A stretch of DNA of 64,000 nt from Sphingomonas adhaesiva (GCF_036946125.1 NZ_JAQIJT010000002.1:1052001-1116000), one strand, 5' to 3'; shown: positions 49,569 through 58,067, counted from the first letter of the stretch. Numbers and translations: made by a program. Notes: generated by a model not told the origin, from the sequence alone.

Positions 49569-51443
49569 ATGAAGCTGGTACGCGCGGCATGGAAGCTGCT
49601 GGTCGGGATCAAGGATGCGCTGGTGCTCGCCGCCATGCTGCTGTTCTTCGGCGCGCTGTTCGCCGCGCTGAACAGCCGCGCGCGCCCGGGCACGATCCGC
49701 GACGGCGCGCTGGTGCTCGATCTCGACGGCCCCATCGTCGAGCAGCCGCAGGAGGTCGCGCCGCTCGCGCTCATCAGCGGGCAGCAGATCGGCAACCAGT
49801 ATCGCCTGCGCGACGTGCTGCGCGCGATCGACGCGGCGCGCACCGATGCGCGGGTGAAGGCGGTCGTGCTCGACCTCGACCGCTTCGGCGGCGCCTATCC
49901 CGCCGCGCTGGGCGAGGTGCAGGACGCGCTGGTCCGGGTGCGCGCCAGCGGCAAGCCGGTGCTGGCCTATGCCACCGCCTATACCGATGGCGGCTATCGG
50001 CTGGCGTCGGCGGCGAGCGAGGTGTGGATGGACCCGATGGGCGGCATCCTCTTCACCGGGCCGGGCGGCAGCCAGCTGTTCTACAAGGGGCTGATCGACA
50101 GGCTGGGCGTCAACGCGCACGTCTATCGCGTCGGCCGCTTCAAATCGGCGGTCGAGCCCTATCTGCGCACCGACCAGAGTCCGGATTCGCGCGCGGCCAA
50201 CGAGGTGCTGTACGCCGGGCTGCTCGACCAATGGCGCGACAGCATCGCGCGCGCGCGTCCCAGGGCGCAGGTGCAGCCGCTGCTGACCCGCCCCGACCTG
50301 GTGGTGCAGTCGACCGCGGGCGACGTGGCGCAGGCCAATCTGCGCGCCGGCCTGGTCGACAGGCTGGGCGACCGCGTCGCCTTCGGCAAGCGCGTGCGCC
50401 AGATCGCGGGCTTCGATCGCTCCAAGCCGGTCGGCACGTTCAACAGCATTGCCTATCAGGCCTATGTCGATGCCGCGCCATTGCCGTCGAAGGGCAGGAT
50501 CGGCGTCCTGACCGTCGCGGGCGACATCGTCGAGGGCGAGGCGGGCCCCGGCCGCGCCGGCGGCGATACCGTGTCGAAGCTGCTCTACGCCGGGCTGGCG
50601 GATCAGGATCTGAAGGCGCTGGTCGTCCGCGTCGATTCGCCCGGGGGCTCGGTCCCGGCGTCGGAGAAGATCCGCCAGGCGGTGCTGGCGGCGAAGCGGC
50701 GCGGCCTGCCGGTCGTCATCTCCATGGGCGGAATGGCCGCATCGGGCGGCTATTGGGTGTCGACCGCGGGCGATACCATCTTCGCGGAGCCGGGCACGAT
50801 CACGGGATCGATCGGTATCTTCGCGGTGCTGCCCACGTTCGAGGGGACGCTGGCGAAGATCGGGCTGTCGACCGACGGCGTGAAGACCACCCCGCTGTCG
50901 GGCCAGCCCGATGTGCTGGGCGGCACCAACCCCGTGCTCGACGCCGTCCTGCAATCCAGCATCGAGCACGGCTACCGCCAGTTCATCGCCCGCGTGTCGC
51001 AGGCACGCAAGCTGCCGCCCGCCCGCGTGGACGAGATCGGTCAGGGGCGCGTCTGGCTGGGCGGCACCGCGCACCAGCTGCGGCTGGTCGACCGTTTCGG
51101 CGGGCTGGACGCCGCGATCGCCGAGGCGGCGCGGCGCGCGAGGCTGCCCGCGGATGCGGATGTCGTCTGGCTCGAGAAGAAGCCCGGTTTCGCCGCCGAA
51201 CTGGCCAGGCGCATGGCCTCCGGCGACCGCGACGACGCCAATGCGCCCAGCGACGCGATCGCGCGGCTCGCCTGGATGCGGCAGCAGGCGATGGCGACCG
51301 CGCTGGGCGACGTGCGACGCCTGCTCACCGGCGCGTCGGGCGCGCGGGCGGAGTGTCTGGAGTGCGCCGGGCTCGGCCCGATACGCGCCAGCGCGGAGGA
51401 TCGCACGCTGCTGCAATTGGTGCTGGCGAAGGTCGGGCTATGA
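49569..51443 (+). CDS. sppA: Signal peptide peptidase SppA, 67-kDa type
   Basis: 624-residue inner-membrane serine protease that degrades released signal peptides. One N-terminal membrane anchor (ALVLAAMLLFFGALFAAL) precedes two tandem S49 domains. The catalytic Lys is in VYRVGRFKSAVEPYLR in the first domain (about residue 195) and the nucleophile Ser in MGGMAASGGYWVSTA in the second (about residue 393), the Ser/Lys dyad split known for this type. Confidence 0.95.
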   Translation: MKLVRAAWKLLVGIKDALVLAAMLLFFGALFAALNSRARPGTIRDGALVLDLDGPIVEQPQEVAPLALISGQQIGNQYRLRDVLRAIDAARTDARVKAVVLDLDRFGGAYPAALGEVQDALVRVRASGKPVLAYATAYTDGGYRLASAASEVWMDPMGGILFTGPGGSQLFYKGLIDRLGVNAHVYRVGRFKSAVEPYLRTDQSPDSRAANEVLYAGLLDQWRDSIARARPRAQVQPLLTRPDLVVQSTAGDVAQANLRAGLVDRLGDRVAFGKRVRQIAGFDRSKPVGTFNSIAYQAYVDAAPLPSKGRIGVLTVAGDIVEGEAGPGRAGGDTVSKLLYAGLADQDLKALVVRVDSPGGSVPASEKIRQAVLAAKRRGLPVVISMGGMAASGGYWVSTAGDTIFAEPGTITGSIGIFAVLPTFEGTLAKIGLSTDGVKTTPLSGQPDVLGGTNPVLDAVLQSSIEHGYRQFIARVSQARKLPPARVDEIGQGRVWLGGTAHQLRLVDRFGGLDAAIAEAARRARLPADADVVWLEKKPGFAAELARRMASGDRDDANAPSDAIARLAWMRQQAMATALGDVRRLLTGASGARAECLECAGLGPIRASAEDRTLLQLVLAKVGL

Positions 51444-51459
51444 TGTAAGTCGGTCGGCG

Positions 51460-52038
51460 ATGCCTACGGGACCGATCACCATCCGCCCCGCGACGCCGGC
51501 CGATGCCGCCGCGATCGCCGCCATCTATGCCCCCTATGTCCTGTCGGGCACCGTCTCGTTCGAGACCGAGGCCCCCGACACGCGCCAGATCCGCGCGCGC
51601 ATGGGCGCATCCGACGGGCTGTATCCGTGGATGGTGGCGACGTCCGGTGACGATGGCGACGGCGCCGGCGTGCTCGCCTACGCCTATGCCACGCGCTTCC
51701 GCGACCGTCCGGCCTATCGCTACGTCGTCGAAACCTCGATCTACGTCGCCGCCGATACCCACGGCAACGGCGTCGGCCGGCTGTTGTACGAGGCGCTGGT
51801 CGACACGCTGCGCGCGCAGGGTTTCACGCAGGCGATCGGCGTCATCGCGCTGCCCAACGACCGCTCGATCACGCTGCACGAGGCGGTCGGCTTCCGCCGC
51901 GCCGGCGTCTATCGCGAGGTCGGCTACAAGCAGGGCCGCTGGATCGATGTCGGCTTCTGGCAGTGCGAGCTGAACCCCTCCTCCACCCCGCCCGTCGAGC
52001 CGCGCCCGTTCAGCGAAACGGGAGTGGTGAGGGACTGA
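51460..52038 (+). CDS. GNAT N-acetyltransferase, phosphinothricin/methionine-sulfoximine type
   Basis: 192 residues. ITIRPATPADAAAIAAIY at the start, YVVETSIYVAADTHGNGVGR (motif A) and LHEAVGFRRAGVYREVGYKQ near the C-terminus match the Pat/MddA group, which acetylates methionine sulfoximine-like amino acids. The true substrate is uncertain. Starts 17 bases after sppA. Confidence 0.9.
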   Translation: MPTGPITIRPATPADAAAIAAIYAPYVLSGTVSFETEAPDTRQIRARMGASDGLYPWMVATSGDDGDGAGVLAYAYATRFRDRPAYRYVVETSIYVAADTHGNGVGRLLYEALVDTLRAQGFTQAIGVIALPNDRSITLHEAVGFRRAGVYREVGYKQGRWIDVGFWQCELNPSSTPPVEPRPFSETGVVRD

Positions 52039-52061
52039 ATCCTCCCGTCACCCCGGCCTAC

Positions 52062-52700
52062 CTACCGCCCCCCGTAGGCCGGCAACGCCAGCTTCCACCG
52101 GATCGCCGCCGCGCGCAGCGCGAAACCTGCCGCGCCCGCGCCGCCTGCCGCGAGCCAGGCGTCCGCGCCCAGCACCCGCAGCGCGACATACAGCCCCGCC
52201 GCCAGCGCCGCCGCGGTCACGTACAGCTCGGGCCGCATCAGGATCGACGGTTCCTGCGCCAGTACGTCGCGGATGATCCCCCCGACGCATCCCGTCACGA
52301 CCCCCATCAGCGCCGCCGGCAGCGGCGGCACGCCATATCCCAGCGCCTTCGCCGCGCCATAGACCGCATAGGCCGCCAGCCCGACCGCATCGAACCAGTC
52401 GAGCGCCGCGCCGCGCCACCATCGCTCCGGCGTGCTCCAGATGATCGCCGCCATCGCCAGACACACCCCGGACCAGCGCGCATCGTGCACCCAGAAGACC
52501 GGCGCCCCGATCAGCAGGTCGCGCACCGTGCCCCCGCCGACCCCGGTGATGAGCGCGAAGAAGGCGAGCGTCACCGGCGTCTGTCCGCGCCGCGCCGCCG
52601 CCAGCGCACCCGACGCGGCGAACACGCCCAGCCCCGCCATGTCGAGCCACGGCGCGAAGGCGGGCAGCAGGACGTCGGGGGTCAGTACCGGCGGCGGCAT
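52062..52700 (-). CDS. TRIC/UPF0126 family membrane protein
   Basis: 212-residue inner-membrane protein with about seven hydrophobic helices in two repeats. Each repeat carries the family motif: ITGVGGGTVRDLLIG and VTGCVGGIIRDVLA. Bacterial members are related to trimeric intracellular cation channels; physiological role in bacteria is unclear. Confidence 0.9.
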   Translation of the reverse strand: MPPPVLTPDVLLPAFAPWLDMAGLGVFAASGALAAARRGQTPVTLAFFALITGVGGGTVRDLLIGAPVFWVHDARWSGVCLAMAAIIWSTPERWWRGAALDWFDAVGLAAYAVYGAAKALGYGVPPLPAALMGVVTGCVGGIIRDVLAQEPSILMRPELYVTAAALAAGLYVALRVLGADAWLAAGGAGAAGFALRAAAIRWKLALPAYGGR

Positions 52701-52713
52701 GTCGCGCGCCGCC

Positions 52714-53097
52714 TCAGTCGCGCTCGATCAGATAGTTCATCCGCGCCGCCGCGATCGGTCGCGCGCGATCGTCCTGCCATGCCACCGCCTCGACGTTGGC
52801 GACGCGGTTGCCCAGCCGGGTGATGATCCCCGCCGCCAGCGTGTCGCGGTCGCGGCCGCCGCGCATGAAATCGACCGTGGCGTTGATCGGCTTGATCCGG
52901 CCCCCGCCCTCTTCCGCGAGCGCGTGACGCAACGCGGCGATCGCGGCGACCTCCAGCAACCCGGAGATCGCGCCGCCCTGCAGGAAGCCGGGACGGCCCA
53001 GCACGTCCTCGCCGAACGGCATCCGCATGATCGGGGTGCCGTCCCCGGCGAACTCCAGCTGCGCGCCCAGCAATGCGGCATAGGGGGGCAGCTTCAT
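52714..53097 (-). CDS. PaaI-type hotdog thioesterase
   Basis: 127 residues of single-hotdog fold. LQGGAISGLLEVAAIAALRH holds the central helix with the conserved Gly-Gly; VDFMRGGRDRDTLAAG and ITRLGNRVANVEAVAWQDD follow. Expected to hydrolyse acyl-CoA thioesters; substrate unknown. Its start overlaps the stop of the next upstream thioesterase gene (ATGA). Confidence 0.87.
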   Translation of the reverse strand: MKLPPYAALLGAQLEFAGDGTPIMRMPFGEDVLGRPGFLQGGAISGLLEVAAIAALRHALAEEGGGRIKPINATVDFMRGGRDRDTLAAGIITRLGNRVANVEAVAWQDDRARPIAAARMNYLIERD

Positions 53098-53546
53098 CGC
53101 GGCACCTTGGGATAGGTGCCGCTCGGCACCATGAACGTCGCGGTCACGTGCGCGATCGGATCCTCCAGGTCGCCGTCGTGCGCGATACCGCGGGTGAAGG
53201 AGATGGAGCGCGCGACGCGCAGGCACTCCGCGCGCCCGATCACGTCGTGTCCGGGGCGCGCGGGGCGCAGATAGTCGACCCGCAGGTCCAGCGTGGCATG
53301 CGGTGCGAACGCCTTCGTCCGGTTCCACACCGCCAGGCTGGTCGCGATGTCCATCATCGCGATGATCGGGCCGGACGCGATCACGCCGCTGTCCTCGTCA
53401 CCGATCAGGTCGGGCGAATAGGGCAGCGCCAGCTCGATCCAGTCCTCGCCGCGCGCATGGAAACGGATGCCCAGCCGCCCGCCGTGGCCGCCGAACGTGC
53501 GCGTCTCGATCGCCTGCAGCGCCATCGTCTTGGGGTCGAATTCCAT
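53094..53546 (-). CDS. PaaI-type hotdog thioesterase
   Basis: 150 residues. GVIASGPIIAMMDIATSLAV is the central helix with the probable catalytic Asp; LDLRVDYLRPARPGHDVIGR is the typical strand following it. Start MEFDPKTMALQ at 53544-53546. Overlaps the second thioesterase gene, so the two proteins are made together and could form a heteromer. Confidence 0.88.
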   Translation of the reverse strand: MEFDPKTMALQAIETRTFGGHGGRLGIRFHARGEDWIELALPYSPDLIGDEDSGVIASGPIIAMMDIATSLAVWNRTKAFAPHATLDLRVDYLRPARPGHDVIGRAECLRVARSISFTRGIAHDGDLEDPIAHVTATFMVPSGTYPKVPR

Positions 53547-53655
53547 GTCCTCGTCTCTACACGCCCGGATCGCGCGCGCAACGTTGCAGCGTTTTAACTA
53601 ACGCCCGGCGCGCGCGGCGCGTGATGGTTCCTCCACTATTTTGGGGGGAACGGAC

Positions 53656-53802
53656 ATGGACGGATACGGCATCGACATCGCCGAGATCGAGGAACTGGAC
53701 ACCCGCGTCGCCAATGCCGGCGCGATCCGCGCGCTGGAACAGGTCGCGGATCACACCTGCGAATATATCGTCGGCATCGTCGTCATCATCTCCAACGCAT
53801 GA
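53656..53802 (+). CDS. 48-residue peptide, candidate precursor peptide
   Basis: Starts MDGYGIDIAEIEELDTR, then ALEQVADHTCEY, and ends with a strongly hydrophobic IVGIVVIISNA. The acidic, helix-prone first 30 residues and short, distinct C-terminal tail (about residues 31-48, one Cys, one Tyr, three polar end residues) look like a leader plus core. A GGGGGG-AA site lies six bases before the ATG. Its TGA overlaps the start of the next gene (ATGA), which strongly suggests it is a real, co-translated gene. No known peptide family recognised; a small membrane peptide is the main alternative. Confidence 0.7.
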   Translation: MDGYGIDIAEIEELDTRVANAGAIRALEQVADHTCEYIVGIVVIISNA

Positions 53803-54725
53803 TCCCCTCGCGCGCCGTGCTGGCGGCGTCGACCGAGCGGTCGCACAGGGTGGCGCAGAGCTGGCGATCGACGGAGACGATCGCTTCCCTCGCCGACGCC
53901 TTCGCCGGGTGCGATCCCCATGCGGCGGATGCGGTGGCCGACGTGGCGGAGGCGGTGCTTGCCGACGCCGGCTGGATCGCACCGTTGCTGGCACCGCTCC
54001 TCGATGCGCTCGCCACCGACCCGTGGTTCGAACCGCCGATCCGCGTGACGCGCGACACGCTGCGTACCACCGCGCTGCTGCTCGAACTGCCCGCCGCGAC
54101 GCTGACCGCAACCATCTTGTCGGCGAAGGCCATGGCCGATGCGCCTGCCGCGCAGACGCTGGCCGCATCCGGTCGCCTGTCGGTCGCGCGCTACCATCAT
54201 GCGGGCGGCGCACGATTGTCGCGCTGGTCGGCGGGGGAGATCGAGCCGGGCTTCACGACGGCCACCGCGCCGCCGCTGATGCCCCTGCCGCCGCTGCCGC
54301 TCCACGACGGCATGGTGTGCCGCATCGACGGGCGGCGCTTCGCGCACCTGATCCACGACGCGGCCAGCGACGTCGCGATCCTCACCTTCGCCACGCGCGG
54401 CGGCGGGCTGACCCGCGAGTATGACCGCGCGACCGGCCGGCTCGTGCGCGCCGCGACCAGCGACGACGCGGCGTCGCGCACCCGGCTGCTGCTGACCTTG
54501 CTGCGGGTCGACGGGCGCCGCGATGCCGGCGCGCATTTCGCGACGGCGACGCGCGATTCCGCCTTCCACTTGCGCTGGGATGCGATGCGCGAGTGGCTGG
54601 CGCTCGACCTTTCCGCCGCCGTGCCCCGCCTGCGCGAGATGGCCGCGCACGACCCGCATGACGAAGTGCGCGCCGCCGCCGCGCGCACGCTGCCGATCGT
54701 GGAGGCGCGGCTGTGCCTCGCGTGA
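53799..54725 (+). CDS. Unrecognised protein with C-terminal HEAT-like repeat, coupled to the peptide gene
   Basis: 308 residues, Ala-rich and largely helical. The N-terminal 120 residues look alpha-helical (AVADVAEAVLADAGWIAPLL). A middle part (about 125-235) has mixed strands with paired His (RYHHAGGAR; FAHLIHDAASDVAIL). The C-terminal 40 residues (VPRLREMAAHDPHDEVRAAA) resemble one HEAT/PBS-lyase repeat. No signal peptide or membrane segment. Starts in an ATGA overlap with the peptide gene and ends in a GTGA overlap with the next gene, so all three form one translational unit. Function unknown; binding or modifying the peptide is inferred only. Confidence 0.8.
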   Translation: MIPSRAVLAASTERSHRVAQSWRSTETIASLADAFAGCDPHAADAVADVAEAVLADAGWIAPLLAPLLDALATDPWFEPPIRVTRDTLRTTALLLELPAATLTATILSAKAMADAPAAQTLAASGRLSVARYHHAGGARLSRWSAGEIEPGFTTATAPPLMPLPPLPLHDGMVCRIDGRRFAHLIHDAASDVAILTFATRGGGLTREYDRATGRLVRAATSDDAASRTRLLLTLLRVDGRRDAGAHFATATRDSAFHLRWDAMREWLALDLSAAVPRLREMAAHDPHDEVRAAAARTLPIVEARLCLA

Positions 54726-55582
54726 TCGCCGACACCGACGACGGCGTCGCCATCACGCTCGACGAACTCTGCGATGCGCTCGACGCCGCGTCGTGGGATC
54801 CGCGCGACGAGGACGCCTTCGCGGAGATGGGCGTGTGGCTGGCGCGGCTGGGGCGCAACCGCACCTTCCTCTCCGACCTTGCGATCGGCGAGCTGGAGCG
54901 GCGCTTTACCGGGCAGGAGGGCAACAGCTACGGCGCGCAGGTGCTGATGCTGCGCCCGCCCGGCCGGCGCTACGCGCTGCGCGCCAACTTCTGGCCGGCG
55001 CTCGACGACGCGGTCGTGCGCGCGGGCGGGACCGCCCCCTTCTTCTACGACCTGCCGCACGATCACAATTTCTCGTTCCTGACGGTCGGCTATCTGGGCC
55101 CCGGCTATTGGAGCGACTATTATCTCTTCGACGGGGAATCCCATGGCGAGGCGGGCGACCCCGCGCGGCTGGTATTCGACGAGCGCGCGCGGCTGGAGCC
55201 GGGCAAGCTGATGCTCTACCGCGCGCACCGCGACGTCCATGTCCAGCTGCCGCCCGACAGCTTCTCCGTCTCGCTCAACGTGCTGGGCTACGACCGGGCG
55301 CAGCCGTGGCGGACGCAATACCGCTTCGATGTCGAGCGCAACACGATCGCGCAGGCGATGACCGCCACCCCGTCGGAGGCGCTGGTGACGATCGCCGCGC
55401 ATCTGGGGGGCGATGCCGGCATCGCGCTCGCCGCCGAGCTGGCGGTGCATCACCCCCATCCGCGGATGCGCCGCACCGCCCGCGCCGGCCTTCCCGCCGG
55501 GGATCATCGCGACCTCGACGCGCGGATGGCCGACGATCCCGATCCCCGCCTGGCCCGCGCGGCACGCGCGCGGCTGCGCTGA
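54722..55582 (+). CDS. Unrecognised protein with jelly-roll-like His motifs and HEAT-like tail
   Basis: 286 residues from a GTG within a GTGA overlap (a second GTG lies at 54713). The centre (about 75-205) is strand-rich: YALRANFWPALDD, FFYDLPHDHNFSFLTVGY, PGYWSDYYLFDG, MLYRAHRDVHVQLPPDSFSV and SLNVLGYDR. The spaced His residues (HDH, HRDVH) resemble metal ligands of a cupin/2-oxoglutarate-oxygenase-type barrel, but I cannot confirm a metal site. The C-terminal 70 residues (LAAELAVHHPHPRMRRTARA; MADDPDPRLARAARARL) look like HEAT repeats, as in the neighbour. Not recognised; a peptide-modifying oxygenase is a hypothesis. Confidence 0.8.
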   Translation: MIADTDDGVAITLDELCDALDAASWDPRDEDAFAEMGVWLARLGRNRTFLSDLAIGELERRFTGQEGNSYGAQVLMLRPPGRRYALRANFWPALDDAVVRAGGTAPFFYDLPHDHNFSFLTVGYLGPGYWSDYYLFDGESHGEAGDPARLVFDERARLEPGKLMLYRAHRDVHVQLPPDSFSVSLNVLGYDRAQPWRTQYRFDVERNTIAQAMTATPSEALVTIAAHLGGDAGIALAAELAVHHPHPRMRRTARAGLPAGDHRDLDARMADDPDPRLARAARARLR

Positions 55583-55642
55583 CCGATCCGTTTCGGACCA
55601 GCCCGCGCCCCCGCATCGTCGCAGGCGGGATATGCCGGATGC

Positions 55643-56233
55643 ATGGCCGTACTGCTCCTCATCGATCGTCCCGGGCTGGAGGACGTGCTGCGGCTCCACG
55701 GCGTGCCGATCGCCGGAGCGGAGGAGGCGCCGACGCTGCTGATCGCGCCGGCCGCGCATCGCGCGTCGCTCTCGGTGCGGTTTCCGGGCGTCAAGCTGCT
55801 GGCGGTGACGCACGATGCGGCGGAGGAACGCGCGGCGCTCAACGCCGGGGTGGCCGATGTCGCGGCGGCCGACGACGACGTGATCGCGGTGCGCGCCGCG
55901 CGGCTGCTCGCCCCCGATGGCTGGTGGCACGTCGGCGAACTGGCGATCGACCGCGTCGCGCGCCGCGCCACCCGTGCCGGCCGCCCGCTGGCGCTGCTGC
56001 CGCGCGAATATGCGATGCTGGTCCATCTGGCGCGCCACGCCGGACGCACCGTCGCGCATGCGGAGCTGCGCCGCGCGGTGTTCGGGCTGGCGTTCGATCC
56101 GGGCACGAACCTGCTGGCGGTCCATGCCTCGCGGCTGCGCGCCGCGCTGGACCGCGGTTTCGGCTGGTCGATGCTGCAGACGGATCGCGGGCGGGGCTAT
56201 CGGCTGGTTGCGACACCGCCCGTCAGCGGCTAG
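55643..56233 (+). CDS. Winged-helix regulator with degenerate receiver-like N-terminus
   Basis: 196 residues. The C-terminal half (about 95-192) is an OmpR/PhoB-type DNA-binding domain: ELAIDRVARRATRAGRPLAL, LLPREYAMLVHLARHAGRTV, LLAVHASRLRAALDRG, then TDRGRGYRLVA. The N-terminal half has alternating strands and helices like a receiver but lacks the acidic pocket, phospho-Asp and Lys. It is therefore unlikely to be controlled by phosphorylation. Sits 60 bases after the two unrecognised genes in the same direction and may regulate them. Confidence 0.82.
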   Translation: MAVLLLIDRPGLEDVLRLHGVPIAGAEEAPTLLIAPAAHRASLSVRFPGVKLLAVTHDAAEERAALNAGVADVAAADDDVIAVRAARLLAPDGWWHVGELAIDRVARRATRAGRPLALLPREYAMLVHLARHAGRTVAHAELRRAVFGLAFDPGTNLLAVHASRLRAALDRGFGWSMLQTDRGRGYRLVATPPVSG

Positions 56234-56265
56234 CCAAGTCGAAAGACTTAGCAAGGATGTGCCCG

Positions 56266-57048
56266 ATGAACGACCGCGTCTCGATAACCGTCGCCGATGG
56301 TATCGCCGATGTCCGCCTGATCCGCGCCGACAAGATGAACGCGCTCGACCCCGCGATGTTCGCCGGGCTGGCGGAGGCGATCGAGACGCTGAAGGGGCGT
56401 CAGGACGTCCGCGTCGTGGTGCTGTCGGGTGAGGGACGCGCCTTCTGCGCCGGGCTCGACATGGCGTCGATGGCAAGCGGCGGCTCGGGGCTGAAGCTGA
56501 ACGAGCGCAGCCACGGCACCGCCAATCTCGCGCAATATGTCTGCACCGGCTGGCGCGAGCTGGGCGTCCCCGTCATCGCCGCGATCCACGGCGTCGCGAT
56601 GGGCGGCGGGTTCCAGCTGCTGTCGGGCGCCGACATCCGCGTCGCGCATCCCGCCACCCGCATGGCGATCCGCGAGACCTATTGGGGGCTGGTGCCCGAT
56701 ATGGGCGGCTTCGCACTGTGGCGCGGGATGGCGCGCGAGGACATCCTGCGCGAGCTGGTCTATACCAGCCGCGAATTCACCGCCGAGCAGGCGCAGCCCT
56801 GGGGCCTCGTCACGCATCTGGCCGAGGACCCCCGCGCCCATGCGATGACCATCGCGCGCGAGATCGCGGGCCGCAATCCGCATGCCGTGCGCGCGTGCAA
56901 GCGGCTGTTCGCGGAGGTGGCCGATGGCGACACCGCCAGCATCCTGCTCGCCGAAAGCGCCGAACAGATCAAGTTGATGGGCAGCCCCAACCAGCGGGAA
57001 TCGGTGGTCGCCAACATGGAGAAGCGCGCGCCGGTCTTCGTCGACTGA
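56266..57048 (+). CDS. Enoyl-CoA hydratase/isomerase (crotonase) family protein
   Basis: 260 residues. The oxyanion-hole motifs are GRAFCAGLDMASM and HGVAMGGGFQLLSGADIRVA; ETYWGLVPDMGGF lies where catalytic acids are usually placed. The last third has FTAEQAQPWGLV and a C-terminal helix. Substrate unknown; lacks an obvious hydratase Glu pair, so another crotonase reaction is possible. ATG 56266 has AAGGA eight bases upstream; an in-frame ATG at 56257 is too close to it. Confidence 0.9.
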   Translation: MNDRVSITVADGIADVRLIRADKMNALDPAMFAGLAEAIETLKGRQDVRVVVLSGEGRAFCAGLDMASMASGGSGLKLNERSHGTANLAQYVCTGWRELGVPVIAAIHGVAMGGGFQLLSGADIRVAHPATRMAIRETYWGLVPDMGGFALWRGMAREDILRELVYTSREFTAEQAQPWGLVTHLAEDPRAHAMTIAREIAGRNPHAVRACKRLFAEVADGDTASILLAESAEQIKLMGSPNQRESVVANMEKRAPVFVD

Positions 57049-57163
57049 CGAGGCGCGCCGCGCACCTTGTGCCAGACTGAACATCAGGTTGTTTCAGGTT
57101 CATGCAACGACGCTAGACTGCGGACGTTTCGACCCCAACACGACTTTCTAGGGAGAAATCGTC

Positions 57164-57472
57164 ATGCGTAAGTTCCTGCTCGCTCTGGGTGCCACCGCGA
57201 TGGTCGCGCCGACGCTGGTCGCCACCACCGTCGATGCCGATGCACAGCGCCGCTACAAGTATCGCGAGTGGCGCGGCAGCGACGGCCGCATCCGCTGCCG
57301 CCGGTCCGACGGCACCACCGGCCTCGTCGTCGGTGCGGTCGCCGGCGGCCTGCTGGGCCGCACGATCGACACGCGGGGCGACCGGACGCTGGGCACCGTG
57401 CTCGGCGGCGTCGGCGGCGCGCTGGCGGGCCGCGAGATCGAGCGCAGCAGCAGCACGCGCCGCTGCCGTTGA
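57164..57472 (+). CDS. Glycine-zipper 2TM domain protein, secreted
   Basis: 102 residues with a signal peptide (LLALGATAMVAPTLVATTVDADA). After YREWRGSDGRIRCRRSDGTTG comes a glycine-zipper hairpin (LVVGAVAGGLLGRTIDT, then LGTVLGGVGGALAGREIE), as in outer-membrane glycine-zipper proteins. Two Cys, one near the end (RRCR). Probably envelope-associated. Related to the protein at 58068-58628. Followed by a strong terminator. Confidence 0.88.
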   Translation: MRKFLLALGATAMVAPTLVATTVDADAQRRYKYREWRGSDGRIRCRRSDGTTGLVVGAVAGGLLGRTIDTRGDRTLGTVLGGVGGALAGREIERSSSTRRCR

Positions 57473-57500
57473 GCCTTTCGGGCCGATCTGCGTTGCGCAG

Positions 57501-57532
57501 GGGCGCGATCCATCCGGGTCGCGCCCTTTTTT
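57501..57532 (+). terminator. Rho-independent terminator
   Basis: GGGCGCGA, loop of ten bases, TCGCGCCC, then six T residues. It lies 29 bases after the glycine-zipper gene stop. Confidence 0.93.
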
Positions 57533-57555
57533 ATCGCCTATCACGGAGACGCCAG

Positions 57556-57984
57556 ATGACGACCCGCACGGGTTCCGCCCGCTACGAAGGCCTGGGCAAG
57601 GACGGCAAGGGATGGGTGTCGACCCAGTCCGGCGTGCTGAAGGACCAGCGCTACGGCTTCGGTTCGCGGTTCGAGAGCGAGCCCGGCACCAACCCGGAGG
57701 AACTGATCGCGGCGGCACATGCGTCGTGCTTCACGATGGCGCTGTCCTTCGCGCTGGCCGGGGCGGGCCATGGCGAGGGCACGCTGGAGACGACCGCGAA
57801 GGTCACGCTGGAAAAGGACGGCGACGGCTTCACCATCACCGCCTCCGCGCTGCACCTGACCGCGAAGGTGCCGGGCATCTCCGCCGAAGAGTTCGCGACG
57901 ATCGCCGAAGGCGCGAAGGCGAATTGCCCGGTGTCGAAGGTTCTGAGCGCGAACATCTCGCTGACCCACGAACTGTCGCAGTGA
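57556..57984 (+). CDS. OsmC family peroxiredoxin
   Basis: 142-residue organic hydroperoxide reductase of the OsmC type. The two redox Cys are in AAAHASCFTMALSFAL and KANCPVSKVLSANI; the N-terminal segment TGSARYEGLGKDGKGWVS is characteristic of OsmC rather than Ohr. Cytoplasmic stress protein. ATG at 57556 with GGAG upstream. Confidence 0.95.
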   Translation: MTTRTGSARYEGLGKDGKGWVSTQSGVLKDQRYGFGSRFESEPGTNPEELIAAAHASCFTMALSFALAGAGHGEGTLETTAKVTLEKDGDGFTITASALHLTAKVPGISAEEFATIAEGAKANCPVSKVLSANISLTHELSQ

Positions 57985-58067
57985 TGAACCGAAGGTAGTT
58001 TTGCGTTAACGAAACCGAGGCCCCGCCCGCCCGTTCTGCCGTCACCTTGAGAGACAGGAGAGTTGTT

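Noticed and set aside
53557..56476. Long minus-strand frames opposite the peptide locus
   Set aside because: Arg/Pro-rich shadows; the plus-strand genes overlap by ATGA/GTGA and have coherent composition.
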